DNA of 64,000 nt from Robertmurraya siralis (lineage in GTDB: Bacteria > Bacillota > Bacilli > Bacillales > Cytobacillaceae). Where the stretch lies: NCBI RefSeq assembly GCF_005502275.1, contig NZ_SWLZ01000002.1:360531-424530 (forward strand). Direction: 5' to 3'. This document shows, one piece after another, positions 17,203 through 26,921 of the stretch (its first letter is position 1; each line of letters opens with the position of its first letter). The notes under the pieces were generated by a model. The model did not search any database. It worked only from the letters and a program-made list of their open reading frames with translations, and had not been told where the DNA came from. A program made the position numbers and the translations under genes.

Positions 17203-18141
17203 TTAAGGACTCACCGTTGACACATTTACCTGATAGGCTCTTTTTATATCAATACTATGTGTACCTGCGCCTATTTTCATCCTACCATTTTGGTTTAAAT
17301 CGCCATCAAATTCCGGTTTTGAAGTTACCGTCCACTCGCTAGTCTCACTGAGTAAGTCTTGAACTTGTTGGGCAGAGATTTCAACATCGCTATTTTCCTG
17401 AATGAGCAGTGAAACCTCTCCGGCATTTTCGATTAACCAATTATTGCTAAGCTCCCGCGGTTTTAAAGTGATACGATTATTTTGCCCCGTTATTTCAAAT
17501 TTAACATCCTTAGGCACTAATATTGTCACTTCCATATTGCCATAGTAGTGGTAAAACGGTCCATTTCCGTTTGGTAAATTTTTCATTTCGAGGTATAATG
17601 TATCCCCCTTTGTGTTGATGGACATATAATCTTCCACTTTCGATAGAAGTTTCTTTTCTCCAGTTGGAAAGGTTGCTGTATATGTCCCAAACATTGATAT
17701 TTCTTGACTATTCGTTCCTTCTATAGCAATCTCATGTTCCGTCTTTAACACAATCCTTTTTATATTCTGATCAATCGTTTGAGAAAATGGCGGAAGCTCT
17801 ACTGTTCGTTCCTCACGGGTCATCAATTCTCCGACAGCATTCGTAATCCCCAGTGAACTTACAATCGCAAATGCAATTCCGATTGTTCCTATCATTCCAA
17901 CAAAGAAAATACTTAAGAAATCATATTTTAAGAACGGCTTTTCTTTTCTTGAAACAAAAAGATAAAGAAGGATTTCAATCCCTAAAATAATGAGAATAAT
18001 TGGCCACCACGAAATCATAATGCTCATCATGCTCAAATCGAAAAACTGTGAGAGAAGAAGGAAAATTCCTAGAAAAAGTAGAGAAGCTCCCATTGAAATC
18101 GTCCCGACTCGCCATGTTCTAATCTGTTTCTCCTCCATCAT
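17203..18141 (-). CDS. Membrane protein with LiaF-like N-terminus and beta-rich C-terminal domain
   Basis: This 312-residue protein has about four hydrophobic helices in its first 115 residues (including IMISWWPIILIILGIEILLY, a LiaF/DUF5668-style segment). About 200 residues of beta-strand-rich, presumably extracellular sequence follow (MEVTILVPKDVKFEITGQNN, RIVLKTEHEIAIEG), in the style of toast-rack or DUF4097 domains. These architectures are common in envelope-stress modules. Its start overlaps the stop of the preceding gene by four bases (ATGA type), so it belongs to the sigma/anti-sigma operon. Exact family not recognised; an effector or co-sensor of cell-envelope stress is the inference. 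Confidence 0.7.
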   Translation of the reverse strand: MMEEKQIRTWRVGTISMGASLLFLGIFLLLSQFFDLSMMSIMISWWPIILIILGIEILLYLFVSRKEKPFLKYDFLSIFFVGMIGTIGIAFAIVSSLGITNAVGELMTREERTVELPPFSQTIDQNIKRIVLKTEHEIAIEGTNSQEISMFGTYTATFPTGEKKLLSKVEDYMSINTKGDTLYLEMKNLPNGNGPFYHYYGNMEVTILVPKDVKFEITGQNNRITLKPRELSNNWLIENAGEVSLLIQENSDVEISAQQVQDLLSETSEWTVTSKPEFDGDLNQNGRMKIGAGTHSIDIKRAYQVNVSTVSP

Positions 18142-19220
18142 TCTGCCTTACCTTCTTTCTTTCGTTTACTTCCCATTAATAGTTTGATTCCGCCGCCAAT
18201 CATAAGAACACAAACGATTCCTGTTTGAAAATAGCGATCGAACCAATAACGTACATCAATATTGATCAATTCACTAATCATTGGAGAGAAAGCCGGCAGT
18301 ACAATATTGCTTGTTAAATAGTACAAACCTAATAAAACGAGTCCAATTCCAACCCATTTTTGATGATTAATAAAATGGGAGATAATCGGAACATCCTCCA
18401 ACTCTTCCCTACCATATCTTGATGCTTTTTGTAAGCCGTCAAAGAAACTGTAAAACCAAATAATTGGGATGAGAAATAAGAATATCCCTAATCTTAAAAC
18501 ATCTAAAATATAAATGGAAAAAAGAAATGCTGCCATTAGCTGAATCCCGCGCTTTTGTAAACCAAGGTATAAATGACCCGCACCCGGGAAAATGGAGAGA
18601 AACGTCGCAATTGATTTGCTCTTTTTCCCGACCTCTCTTTTCATTTCTAAATCTTCTAAAATAGAACGGTCAACAAGTTCTTCTCCTAATTGCTTTTTGT
18701 TCAATTGCTGCATCGTATCAAAAAAACCGTACACCCAAATAACCGGGAGCAATGCTAAGAAGAGAAGAAACTCCATTCTTGACGACAATACCGTCACAAA
18801 AATCACCATGATAATGGTTCCTAAAAATGCTGTTAACAGCGTCATGCCACGATTCATCAATCCCAATTGAAAATGCCCAACCCCAGGAATGAAAGAGAGG
18901 ACAATCGTAAAAAAACGCTCCTGTTCATTCGTTTGCACTTTTGATGGCTGCTGACCCTCTGTTTGCATGAATCCTGCTTTATAAACTGTTTTCGGCGCCG
19001 TTATGGCAGTATCAATAATATTGACTATATAGAGGATCACGCCCAAGATAAAAATAATGATCGCCAATCCCTCTTCCAATGCTGACATGAGGACAATGAA
19101 CAAAAAAATTAACGCAAATTCTCCAAACATATAAGCTAATCCCCGAACAGTTTGCCTTAAGTACAGCAAACCGCCACCTGGAAAAAAAGATAGTAAAAAC
19201 GCCAAAATCGGGTTTTTCAT
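18138..19220 (-). CDS. Polytopic membrane protein with three TM2-like repeats
   Basis: This 360-residue protein contains the same module three times. A first segment LLSFFPGGGLLYL (residues about 9-21) is followed by LSFIPGVGHFQLGLMNRG (108-125) and LSIFPGAGHLYLGLQKRG (208-225), the last two exactly 100 residues apart. Each is followed by two hydrophobic helices, closing with LPVIWVYGFFDTMQQ (158-172) and IPIIWFYSFFDGLQK (251-265). The glycine-rich PG-x-GH-x-x-LG turn between helices resembles the TM2 domain. Two more helices form the C-terminus. Its ATG overlaps the anti-sigma stop (TAATG). Function unknown; as part of the ECF operon it is probably an envelope-stress membrane component. Confidence 0.7.
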   Translation of the reverse strand: MKNPILAFLLSFFPGGGLLYLRQTVRGLAYMFGEFALIFLFIVLMSALEEGLAIIIFILGVILYIVNIIDTAITAPKTVYKAGFMQTEGQQPSKVQTNEQERFFTIVLSFIPGVGHFQLGLMNRGMTLLTAFLGTIIMVIFVTVLSSRMEFLLFLALLPVIWVYGFFDTMQQLNKKQLGEELVDRSILEDLEMKREVGKKSKSIATFLSIFPGAGHLYLGLQKRGIQLMAAFLFSIYILDVLRLGIFLFLIPIIWFYSFFDGLQKASRYGREELEDVPIISHFINHQKWVGIGLVLLGLYYLTSNIVLPAFSPMISELINIDVRYWFDRYFQTGIVCVLMIGGGIKLLMGSKRKKEGKAE

Positions 19221-19669
19221 TAATTGTCCGCCCCCTTATTTTTCAGTTGATCCATCCACGCAAATGTTTTATTGACAAGCTCTTCTGTTACAGAAGGCGT
19301 ACTTTGCTTGAGCTCTGAACCTTCTACTGCATCAACATAATTCGTAATTGATTGAAAGATGCCCGAAGCCATGAATAACAGTGTCATCGCAGCTGCAATT
19401 GTATAATGGAATAAGGTCTTTTGATAAAAAGGAACTTTTTTATCAATCTCCTTTTCCTTTGACTCGATCACTTGAGCCATGATAGCATTCGTAAAATCAT
19501 CCGTATTCGACAAAACAGGTAATGTCGGTTCGAGTTCTGTTACTGCCTCAAGATAAAGCTCCAAACATTGGTCACAGGTGTATAAATGATCTTCATACCT
19601 TTCTCGGTCTCTTTCATTTAATTCATTTTCCACGTATCGTTTCCACTCGTCATATGAAATATGGGTCAT
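19220..19669 (-). CDS. Anti-sigma factor with zinc-finger (zf-HC2/ZAS) domain
   Basis: This 149-residue single-pass membrane protein has an N-terminal cytoplasmic ZAS domain with the H-x3-C-x2-C motif (HLYTCDQC, residues about 28-35). One helix (YTIAAAMTLLFMASGIFQSI) and a short outside tail follow. Such proteins hold their ECF sigma factor at the membrane until a signal triggers release. The ATG at 19669 overlaps the sigma stop codon as ATGA and follows GGAGG, giving coupled synthesis of the pair. Confidence 0.85.
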   Translation of the reverse strand: MTHISYDEWKRYVENELNERDRERYEDHLYTCDQCLELYLEAVTELEPTLPVLSNTDDFTNAIMAQVIESKEKEIDKKVPFYQKTLFHYTIAAAMTLLFMASGIFQSITNYVDAVEGSELKQSTPSVTEELVNKTFAWMDQLKNKGADN

Positions 19670-20256
19670 GAAAAATCGTCCTCCTTCCAATGCTTTTTCA
19701 TCCAGAGACGTGCCCGATATAACTTTGTTTCAATCGTCTTCACTTGGACTTGCTGTTCTTCTGCGATTTGCTGATAGCTTTTTTCAGCGATATAAAAATC
19801 GTAGATCACTTCCCGATAGTTTTCCGGAAGCTCTCCCAGCCTCTTTCGTACTAATTCTCGTCTTTCTTTATTAATGACTTCCTCCTCAATCCGATCACGA
19901 GTTGTTGCGAGAGAGTCATATTCAAGCGATTCGACCATTTCTTCTGGCTTTCTTGCTTTTTTTCGTTTTAGATCAATCGAATGATTGACAGCAATTCTTT
20001 TCATCCATGTTTTAAAGCCCTGATTCTCATATTGGGGGAGAGAATGGTAGATCTTTATAAACACTTCTTGAGTAGCATCTTCAGCATCCTTTTGATTCCG
20101 CAGCACCGCATAAACTGTTTTAAACAACTCCGTCCGGTACTTTTCAACAAGTAGCCTGAATGCATGATCATTGCCGCTTAATATTTTCTTAATTAGAACC
20201 TGATCGTCAATCTCTCTCTCCCCCTTTCGAGCAGCTTCTAAACAAATAGACGACAT
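19666..20256 (-). CDS. ECF-type RNA polymerase sigma factor
   Basis: This 196-residue sigma factor has sigma-2 (FRLLVEKYRTELFKTVYAVL, KDAEDATQEVFIKIYHSLPQ, FKTWMKRIAVNHSIDLKRKK) and sigma-4 (LPENYREVIYDFYIAEKSYQ, IAEEQQVQVKTIETKLYRAR). No regions 1 or 3 are present, so it is group 4 (ECF). The first 15-20 residues are atypical and the real start may be slightly downstream, although AGGGG lies upstream of the ATG at 20256. It heads a four-gene coupled operon. An ECF autoregulatory promoter (AAC box with CGTC) was looked for upstream but not found with confidence. I cannot equate it with a named B. subtilis sigma factor. Confidence 0.9.
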   Translation of the reverse strand: MSSICLEAARKGEREIDDQVLIKKILSGNDHAFRLLVEKYRTELFKTVYAVLRNQKDAEDATQEVFIKIYHSLPQYENQGFKTWMKRIAVNHSIDLKRKKARKPEEMVESLEYDSLATTRDRIEEEVINKERRELVRKRLGELPENYREVIYDFYIAEKSYQQIAEEQQVQVKTIETKLYRARLWMKKHWKEDDFS

Positions 20257-20518
20257 CCGTTGATAGAACCCCTACACTATTTTTAAAAAGGCTTTATTAA
20301 ATAGAATTGTTGTTAAAATGAGCCAAACATCGTTTTCTAAACCATATAGAATGAAATAATTATCTCATAAAAGACTCTCAAGATATGGTAAGATTTATGT
20401 ACAGCTTTTTATGCTGTGCTTTTTCGATCGGCATCTCCTATATTTTAACTACAGAGCGTGAAATGCACGCTATCAATTATTATTGGAAACACTATAACTA
20501 TAAAACTGGGGGTGTATT

Positions 20519-21124
20519 ATGAACGTTATTTTCTTGCTTGCGGCCTATTTGATCGGTTCGATTCCAACAGCATTAATTGTTGGAAAGCTGTTTTTCAAAA
20601 TAGACATTCGTGAGCATGGGAGCAATAATCCTGGAGCAACAAACACGATTAGGGTGTTGGGAAAACGTGCTGGTCTCATTGTCTTAATTGTCGATATTGG
20701 AAAAGGAGCTTTAGCCGCAGCACTCCCGCTTCTATTTCATTTAGATATGGAGCCACTTACGCTCGGATTAATTGCTGTCGTCGGACACTGTTTTCCGATC
20801 TTCGCCCACTTTCGAGGCGGAAAAGCGATTGCCACAACTGCTGGCACCTTGCTTGTCGTCAATCCATGGATGCTCTTAATTGCCTATGTCACCTTTTTTG
20901 GAGTCATCTTCATCACAAAATATGTCTTTCTTGGCTCAATATCCGTTGGTGTTGCTCTATTGATCTATTCCTTCTTTCAACCAGGAATGGGATATGAACT
21001 TATCTTTTTCTTATTTATAGTATTTTTGCTTTTCCTGCACCGATCGAACATTCGCAATTTCATCGCCCATAAAGAGCCAAAAATCAATGACAAAAAGGTT
21101 AAAGACGATCGCATAAAGAAATAG
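20519..21124 (+). CDS. plsY: Glycerol-3-phosphate acyltransferase PlsY
   Basis: This 201-residue membrane enzyme transfers acyl groups from acyl-phosphate to glycerol-3-phosphate, the first step of phospholipid synthesis. The three PlsY motifs are visible: GSIPTALIVGKL with DIREHGSNNPGATNTIRVLG, then GHCFPIFAHFRGGKAIATTA, and the loop near the C-terminus with HRSNIRNFI. Five hydrophobic helices are expected. GGGGGTG stands before the ATG. The gene is alone, divergent from the ECF sigma operon. Many Bacillaceae carry plsY near parE/parC, so this may be a second copy. Two small hairpins (about 20401-20417 and 20456-20470) lie upstream. Confidence 0.93.
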   Translation: MNVIFLLAAYLIGSIPTALIVGKLFFKIDIREHGSNNPGATNTIRVLGKRAGLIVLIVDIGKGALAAALPLLFHLDMEPLTLGLIAVVGHCFPIFAHFRGGKAIATTAGTLLVVNPWMLLIAYVTFFGVIFITKYVFLGSISVGVALLIYSFFQPGMGYELIFFLFIVFLLFLHRSNIRNFIAHKEPKINDKKVKDDRIKK

Positions 21125-21197
21125 ACTCCTTGTAAAAACATTGTCAATTTATAAACAGCGTTGTAACAGTAAAATAAGAATTCATTCCGAAACAATC

Positions 21198-21241
21198 AAA
21201 GCCGGTGGAATTTTACGCGTCGTAAAATCTCATCGGCTTTT
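21198..21241 (+). terminator. Terminator of plsY
   Basis: AAAGCCGGTG...TTTTACG pairs with CGTAAAA...CATCGGCTTT around a three-base loop and is followed by TCATTGTC. On the other strand it ends in an A/T run as well. It lies 75 bases after plsY. Confidence 0.7.
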
Positions 21242-21360
21242 CATTGTCATTATAACTGATGTGGATGTTGATAGTGCTCATATACGCACCCTTTTCCCTC
21301 TTAAAGGCAAGATGCTTGAAAATGGCGCTCACACCATTGTTTAACTGAACCACCTGCTGA

Positions 21361-21620
21361 GTCACGCTTACTTGTTTCCTTCGTTTTAGTCGAATCAAGC
21401 TTGGATTCGAACTTATTCCCGATGGTTTGCTGCCCGGCTGGTCTAATCAGTCTTCTATTCGAACTTAATCCCGCTAATTGATGCTCGGGCACGTCTAATA
21501 GACCTGTGATTCGGACTTTCACCCAATAGCTGATGCTCGTTACGTTCAAATGAACCTGTGATTCGGACTCATCACCGCAATTTCTTGCTTGTTCCAGACG
21601 AATAGGCCTTTTAAAAAAGC
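21361..21620 (-). repeat. Degenerate tandem array with a 52-bp period
   Basis: On the minus strand each unit opens with GT(C/T)CGAAT and closes with a GGG-x-x-(T/A)AA-like sequence. The anchor GATTCGGAC/TATTCGAAC/GATTCGAAC (plus strand) recurs at 21404, 21456, 21508 and 21560, exactly 52 bases apart each time. A fifth unit without the anchor continues to about 21620. Between anchors AGGTCTATTAGACGTG and GAGCATCA-like words recur with about 50-70% identity. The period is not a multiple of three, so the overlapping 107-codon frame (21301-21624) is not a protein repeat. It lies between convergent genes. Nothing else is seen in 21125-21701 besides the plsY terminator. Confidence 0.75.
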
Positions 21621-21701
21621 TCACTTTAACTACTCAGCTCGTATAATCCGTCGAGCTTGCTTCTATGGATTTTTGTTATCTGTTGCTTTTCAGTTTTTCA
21701 A

Positions 21702-22235
21702 TCATGCTGGTCGCACTGCGTGCCAAAGCTCTTGATCTGCTAAGTAGGTTTGTTTGATTTGCTTGTACATTTCTTTTTGTCTTTCTTGGAAATCAACTGC
21801 ATCTTTAGAAGGCAATTTCTCGCGAAGATCGTCGACAAAGCTTTGTGCTTCAGGTGCTCTTGGGCCCCAAACAGCCTTTTCATTACCCTTATCATCAATA
21901 AAAATAAATATCGGGATTGAGCGTGCTGTTCCATTGGTCAAATATTGATCCATCAGTTCAAGATTGCTGTCTCGTAACACAAAGTGAACCTCTATTTCCA
22001 GCTCCTTAGCGATTTTCATTAAAATGGGATTGTTCATTAATGCATCTCCGCACCAATCCTCAGTCAAGACGATCGCTTTTGAAGCAACGTCTTTTAACGC
22101 TTGTAATTCCGCTCTAGCCGACTCATTTAGGGCAAATTGTTCGTAAACGGAATTCATTTCAGCAAGATTGACCTTCATTTGTTCTTTGTACTCATCATAT
22201 GTGAACCCTTTATCAAACCATTCAAGTAAAGTCAT
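21702..22235 (-). CDS. Thioredoxin-like protein lacking the second active-site cysteine
   Basis: This 177-residue cytoplasmic protein has a thioredoxin fold: LKDVASKAIVLTEDWCGDAL, then NGTARSIPIFIFIDDKGNE (cis-proline) and WGPRAPEAQ. The active site reads WCGDA, so the CxxC pair is reduced to a single cysteine, as in several Bacillus thioredoxin-9-type proteins. Disulfide exchange by the usual mechanism is unlikely; a peroxiredoxin-like, chaperone or bacillithiol-linked role is possible. The start at 22235 follows GGAGGG by seven bases. It lies just downstream of gatB on the same strand. Confidence 0.75.
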   Translation of the reverse strand: MTLLEWFDKGFTYDEYKEQMKVNLAEMNSVYEQFALNESARAELQALKDVASKAIVLTEDWCGDALMNNPILMKIAKELEIEVHFVLRDSNLELMDQYLTNGTARSIPIFIFIDDKGNEKAVWGPRAPEAQSFVDDLREKLPSKDAVDFQERQKEMYKQIKQTYLADQELWHAVRPA

Positions 22236-22301
22236 TTCGATTCCCTCCATATAAAAAGCTGGTAAGCCTATTATAGCCTACCAGCCCTACTTACTAATAA
22301 T

Positions 22302-23729
22302 TTAACGCTTTTGAATTTCCTGTTGTAAAAGTTTATTAACGATCTGCGGGTTGGCTTGACCTTTTGTCGCTTTCATCAATTGGCCAACAAGAAATCCAAT
22401 TGCTTTGTTCTTGCCATTTTTAAAATCTTCAATCGATTGTGGATTCTTATCCAATACTTCGGTTACGACCTTTAGAAGCTCACCCTCATCGGAAATTTGA
22501 ACAAGCCCTTTGTCCTTAACAATTTGTTCAGGATCGCCGCCGTTTTCGATTAATTCTTTAAAAACCGTTTTCGCAATCTTCGAGGAGATTGTTCCGTTCT
22601 CAATGAGTTTAATCATGCCCGCTAACCCTTCCGCCGTAAGGGCAATATCTGCTAATTCTTTTTGTTCCGCATTCAAGTAAGCTGAAAGCTCACCCATCAA
22701 CCAGTTCGAGGCCTGTTTCGCATCAGCTCCGGCTGCGACAGTCGCTTCAAACAGATCTGCCATTTCCTTTGTCATTGTAAGGACACCCGCATCATATGGC
22801 GGTAGTCCCAATTCTTCTACATAGCGTTTTTTCCGTGCATCCGGAAGTTCAGGAATCTCTGCGCGAACCCTTGCTTTCCATTCTTCATCAATATACAAAT
22901 CTAATAAATCAGGCTCCGGGAAGTAACGATAGTCATCAGAGCCCTCTTTAACGCGCATGAGCACAGTCTTTCCTGTCGCTTCATCAAAGCGGCGTGTTTC
23001 TTGTTCAATTTTGCCACCTGCAAGAATGACTTCCTCTTGACGCTTTTCTTCGTATTCCAGGCCTTTACGGACAAAGTTAAATGAGTTTAAGTTTTTCAAT
23101 TCCGTTTTCGTACCGAACTCTTCCTGGCCGACTGGTCGAATCGAGATGTTCGCGTCACAGCGTAATGAGCCCTCTTCCATTTTACAATCAGATACACCTG
23201 TGTATTGAATTATCGATTTCAGTTTTTCCAAATATGCATAGGCTTCATTTGGCGTGCGGATATCTGGCTCTGATACGATTTCAATTAACGGCGTCCCCTG
23301 CCTGTTGTAATCACAGAGGGAATAACCTTGCTCATGGTTAAGCTTACCTGCGTCCTCTTCTAAATGAATGCGAGTAATCCCGATTTTCTTTTTGTAGCCA
23401 TCCACTTCAATCTCGATCCAGCCATGCTCACCAATCGGCTTATCAAATTGAGAGATTTGGTACGCCTTCGGATTATCAGGATAAAAATAGTTTTTACGAT
23501 CAAATTTTGTCTCCGTGGCAATTTCACAATTAAGAGCCATTGCTGCCTTCATGCCATAATCAACGACCTTTTTATTTAAAACCGGTAGTACACCTGGATA
23601 ACCTAAATCGATAACGCTTGTATTTGTATTTGGTGCTGCTCCAAAATGATTGGGGCTGGAGGAAAAGATTTTTGATTCTGTTTTTAATTCAACATGGACT
23701 TCAAGTCCGATCACCGTTTCGAATTTCAC
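22302..23729 (-). CDS. gatB: Asp-tRNA(Asn)/Glu-tRNA(Gln) amidotransferase subunit B
   Basis: This 475-residue subunit binds the misacylated tRNA and activates its carboxyl group with [23 protein letters not shown] opens the protein. [39 protein letters not shown] and [20 protein letters not shown] are the GatB signature. The C-terminal YqeY-like tRNA-binding domain ends with [20 protein letters not shown]. The GTG start follows GGGGTGAGAATAA. It is last in gatCAB, 13 bases after gatA. Confidence 0.97.
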   Translation of the reverse strand: MKFETVIGLEVHVELKTESKIFSSSPNHFGAAPNTNTSVIDLGYPGVLPVLNKKVVDYGMKAAMALNCEIATETKFDRKNYFYPDNPKAYQISQFDKPIGEHGWIEIEVDGYKKKIGITRIHLEEDAGKLNHEQGYSLCDYNRQGTPLIEIVSEPDIRTPNEAYAYLEKLKSIIQYTGVSDCKMEEGSLRCDANISIRPVGQEEFGTKTELKNLNSFNFVRKGLEYEEKRQEEVILAGGKIEQETRRFDEATGKTVLMRVKEGSDDYRYFPEPDLLDLYIDEEWKARVRAEIPELPDARKKRYVEELGLPPYDAGVLTMTKEMADLFEATVAAGADAKQASNWLMGELSAYLNAEQKELADIALTAEGLAGMIKLIENGTISSKIAKTVFKELIENGGDPEQIVKDKGLVQISDEGELLKVVTEVLDKNPQSIEDFKNGKNKAIGFLVGQLMKATKGQANPQIVNKLLQQEIQKR

Positions 23730-23742
23730 TTATTCTCACCCC

Positions 23743-25200
23743 TTACAATTGTGGTTTTTGTTTATGAAAATCTGTTGCCTGTTCAAATGCATGCGCGACC
23801 CGATAAACAGTGCTCTCATCAAAATGCTTTCCGATAATTTGCAATCCAAGTGGAAGGCCATTGCTAAATCCACATGGAACAGAAATTCCTGGAACGCCTG
23901 CAAGGTTTACTGGGATTGTTAAAATATCATTTCGATACATCGTCATGGGATCAGCCGTATTTTCCCCCATTTTGAAAGCAGGAGTCGGCGTTGTTGGGCC
24001 AATAATAACATCGTATTTTTCAAAAATATTTTCAAAGTCTTGTTTAATAAGAGTACGTACTTTTTGTGCCTTTTTATAATAAGCGTCATAGTAGCCGGAG
24101 CTTAAAGCAAAGGTACCTAGCATAATCCGTCTCTTAACCTCATCCCCAAAGCCTTCTGCCCGCGTATTTTTATATAAATTCATCAATGTGTCTGCATTGG
24201 GGGAACGATATCCATATCTCACTCCATCGAAGCGAGCAAGGTTTGCGGATGCCTCTGATGAAGATAGTAAATAATAGGTTGCTAACGCATACTTAGAATG
24301 CGGCAGCGACACTTCCTCCCATGTTGCTCCTAATTTTTCAAGTATTTTGAGAGCATCTAACACAGATTGTTTGACCTCTTCTTTTACTCCTTCACCAATA
24401 TACTCTTTTGGTACAGCTATTTTAAGCCCCTTTACATCACCTGTTAAAGATTGCACAAAATTAGGGACATCGACATTCACAGAAGTGGAATCCATCGGAT
24501 CAAGCCCTGCGATAGCTTGGAGCAAATAGGCATTGTCCTCTACCGTTCTTGTTACAGGTCCAATTTGGTCTAATGATGAAGCAAACGCAACAAGACCAAA
24601 ACGGGACACTCGTCCATAGGTTGGTTTCAGTCCCACAACACCGCAAAAGGATGCCGGCTGACGAATCGATCCGCCCGTATCAGATCCCAATGAAAATGGT
24701 ACTTCTCCAGCTGCAACGGCAGCTGCCGAACCACCGGATGATCCGCCTGGCACCGTTTCAAGATTCCACGGGTTTTTTGTTTTTTGAAAGCCTGAGTTCT
24801 CTGTTGATGACCCCATAGCAAACTCGTCCATATTTAGCTTCCCAATTGTAATAGATTCAGCCGCTTGCAGCTTTTGTACGACCGTAGCATCATAAATTGG
24901 ATTAAAATTATCGAGGATCTTACTCGCACAAGTTGTCCGTAAATTACGCGTAACGATATTATCCTTTATCCCGATAGGCATTCCAAAAAGGAGGCCTTTC
25001 GCTTCATCCGTACCTAATTTTTGCTCAAGCTCTTTTGCTTTTAAACGGGCTCTCTCTTCATCCAATGTCAAAAATGCTTCCACTTTATCATCCACTTGTT
25101 CGATTCTTCGATAAGATTCATCGACAAGATCGGAAACAGAAATTTCCTTTTTCTGCAATTGTTCATGAAGTACACTTAATTTCTGATCAAATAAACTCAA
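23743..25200 (-). CDS. gatA: Asp-tRNA(Asn)/Glu-tRNA(Gln) amidotransferase subunit A
   Basis: This 485-residue amidase-signature enzyme releases ammonia from glutamine for the amidotransferase. The catalytic triad Lys79 (GIKDN), the cis-serine in [15 protein letters not shown] and the nucleophile serine in [16 protein letters not shown] are all present. The remainder follows the family ([32 protein letters not shown]). It lies 14 bases after gatC and just before gatB, a standard gatCAB operon, indispensable in bacteria that lack GlnRS. Confidence 0.97.
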   Translation of the reverse strand: MSLFDQKLSVLHEQLQKKEISVSDLVDESYRRIEQVDDKVEAFLTLDEERARLKAKELEQKLGTDEAKGLLFGMPIGIKDNIVTRNLRTTCASKILDNFNPIYDATVVQKLQAAESITIGKLNMDEFAMGSSTENSGFQKTKNPWNLETVPGGSSGGSAAAVAAGEVPFSLGSDTGGSIRQPASFCGVVGLKPTYGRVSRFGLVAFASSLDQIGPVTRTVEDNAYLLQAIAGLDPMDSTSVNVDVPNFVQSLTGDVKGLKIAVPKEYIGEGVKEEVKQSVLDALKILEKLGATWEEVSLPHSKYALATYYLLSSSEASANLARFDGVRYGYRSPNADTLMNLYKNTRAEGFGDEVKRRIMLGTFALSSGYYDAYYKKAQKVRTLIKQDFENIFEKYDVIIGPTTPTPAFKMGENTADPMTMYRNDILTIPVNLAGVPGISVPCGFSNGLPLGLQIIGKHFDESTVYRVAHAFEQATDFHKQKPQL

Positions 25201-25214
25201 GCCATTTCCCCTCC

Positions 25215-25505
25215 TTACTCAATAATCGACGGCACTTTAATTTGGCCCTTTTCATGTTCAGGTGCATTTTTGAGAACTTCTTCTTGTGGAAGCCCCTTCG
25301 AAGGGATGTCTTCTCTCATCACATTTTTCATATCTAATACATGTGAAGTTGGCTCCACATTTTCAGTATCTACTTCATTTAAAAGCTCTGCGTATGTAAT
25401 AATCTCATCAAGACTTTTCTTAAATTGGTGCACTTCTTCTTCTGTTACTGCTAATCTAGCTAAATGGGCTACATGTCGAACTTCTTCCTCTGATATTCTT
25501 GACAT
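25215..25505 (-). CDS. gatC: Asp-tRNA(Asn)/Glu-tRNA(Gln) amidotransferase subunit C
   Basis: This 96-residue small subunit wraps around GatA and stabilises the GatAB complex. [20 protein letters not shown] and [20 protein letters not shown] are the family motifs. The ATG at 25505 follows GGAGGTGACGACG; an in-frame ATG five codons upstream lies within that site. Length equals B. subtilis GatC (96). First gene of gatCAB. Confidence 0.95.
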   Translation of the reverse strand: MSRISEEEVRHVAHLARLAVTEEEVHQFKKSLDEIITYAELLNEVDTENVEPTSHVLDMKNVMREDIPSKGLPQEEVLKNAPEHEKGQIKVPSIIE

Positions 25506-25679
25506 CGTCGTCACCTCCATATTTTATAGTTTTTTCACATTCCTCATTTCATTGTGAAAAACTTCATTCTTTATTGATTTTTCGTAAGTCAACAATAACT
25601 TGATAATATCAAAATTTACTGCTATAAAGCAACAGAGAGTAGATTTTTGCCTATTTTCATATTCAACAATAACAAAAAA

Positions 25680-25714
25680 GGATGTCCTAAAAACTTAAAT
25701 TTTTAAGGACATCC
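25680..25714 (-). terminator. Terminator of adhA
   Basis: GGATGTCCT pairs with AGGACATCC, with further A/T pairing inside. On the minus strand TTTTTTGTTATTG follows. It stands 14 bases past the adhA stop codon. Confidence 0.85.
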
Positions 25715-25727
25715 CAATAGAGCATTT

Positions 25728-26768
25728 TCACATTGTGCTAGTATCAATGACAAAACGATATTTTACATCTGAAGCTAACACCCGTTTGTAAGCTTCATCG
25801 ATCTGTTCTGCCGAAATCACTTCAATTTTTGGAACGATTTTATGCTCAGCGCAGAAATCCAGCATTTCTTGAGTCTCACGGATACCTCCAATCATCGAAC
25901 CTGCAAATGAACGACGATGGCCAATCAAATTAAAGACATTTAAAGCCAATGGCTCTGCTGGTGCCCCGACATTTACTAAAGTGCCATCGAGAGTAAGCAA
26001 ACGCAAATAAGCATCTAAATTAATTTTTGCGCTGACTGTATTAATTATTAAATCAAACGATCCATTCAACTTCTCGAACGTTTCTGGATTGCTTGTCGCA
26101 TAATAATGATCTGCTCCCAATTGCAGGCCATCTTCCTTCTTCTTTAATGTTTGTGACAACACGGTCACCTCAGCCCCCATGGCATGCGCAATTTGCACAG
26201 CCATATGTCCAAGACCACCCATTCCAACAACGGCAACTTTTTCCCCTGGTCCGGCTTTCCAATGATTTAATGGCGAGTAGGTTGTAATCCCTGCGCAAAG
26301 TAATGGCGCTGCCTCATCAAGCTCAATATTATCGGGAATTTTGAGAACAAAATTTTCCTGTACGACAATATGAGTAGAATAGCCACCTTGAGTGGGTTCG
26401 CCATACTTATCAACACCTGCATAGGTTTGAATATTTCCTTTCAGGCAATACTGTTCCTCACCTTTAAGGCAGTTTTCACATTCGCCACAAGAATCTACCA
26501 TACATCCGACTCCAACACGATCACCGATCTTATATTTGGTCACTTTTTCCCCTACATCGGTAACAATTCCTGCAATCTCATGACCAGGCACAAGTGGATA
26601 GTTTACCTGACCCCATTCTCCATGTGCCGTATGGATGTCAGAATGGCATATTCCGGCATATTTAATTTCAATTAAAACATCATGCAAATCTAAATCACGT
26701 CGCTTAATTTCAGCTGCACGGAACGGTTTGTCCGGTCCATCGACAGCTCTTGCCTTTGCCATTACCAT
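25728..26768 (-). CDS. adhA: Zinc-dependent NAD(P) alcohol/aldehyde dehydrogenase
   Basis: This 346-residue medium-chain dehydrogenase is of the AdhA/YahK (cinnamyl alcohol dehydrogenase-like) type. Catalytic-zinc ligands lie in [14 protein letters not shown] and PGHEIAGIV. The four structural-zinc cysteines are in [15 protein letters not shown], and the nucleotide-binding loop is [29 protein letters not shown] precedes the ATG. The gene is divergent from a MerR-family AdhR-like regulator. In B. subtilis the adhA/adhR pair responds to formaldehyde and methylglyoxal, so aldehyde detoxification is the expected role. Confidence 0.92.
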   Translation of the reverse strand: MVMAKARAVDGPDKPFRAAEIKRRDLDLHDVLIEIKYAGICHSDIHTAHGEWGQVNYPLVPGHEIAGIVTDVGEKVTKYKIGDRVGVGCMVDSCGECENCLKGEEQYCLKGNIQTYAGVDKYGEPTQGGYSTHIVVQENFVLKIPDNIELDEAAPLLCAGITTYSPLNHWKAGPGEKVAVVGMGGLGHMAVQIAHAMGAEVTVLSQTLKKKEDGLQLGADHYYATSNPETFEKLNGSFDLIINTVSAKINLDAYLRLLTLDGTLVNVGAPAEPLALNVFNLIGHRRSFAGSMIGGIRETQEMLDFCAEHKIVPKIEVISAEQIDEAYKRVLASDVKYRFVIDTSTM

Positions 26769-26840
26769 TAATAACTCCTCCTTAAAAAGCTACATTTCAA
26801 GCGAATGAGTTTACTTTGTTTTCTCTTGCAACCTTATGTT

Positions 26841-26866
26841 AATCGTTATAGTTAACTCTAGGTCAA
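26841..26866 (-). promoter_or_regulatory. MerR-type promoter/operator of adhA
   Basis: Read on the minus strand, TTGACC (26861-26866) is followed by a 19-base spacer holding the dyad TAGAGTTAACTA and then TAACAT. A 19-base spacer with a central dyad is the hallmark of MerR-family activated promoters. The same TAGAGTTAACT core recurs at 26922-26934 before adhR. Confidence 0.65.
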
Positions 26867-26921
26867 GTGTTTAACTTAAATTTTTCTAATCAAATTTCTT
26901 GAAATTTTGAATGGATGTAAT

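Noticed and set aside
20257..20330. ECF-type autoregulatory promoter before the sigma factor gene
   Set aside because: A CGTC-like box is present only inside the coding start and no AAC -35 box lies at the right distance.
21301..21624. 107-codon minus-strand frame over the 52-bp array
   Set aside because: The period is not a multiple of three, so the protein would not be repetitive. No ribosome binding site and no family match.
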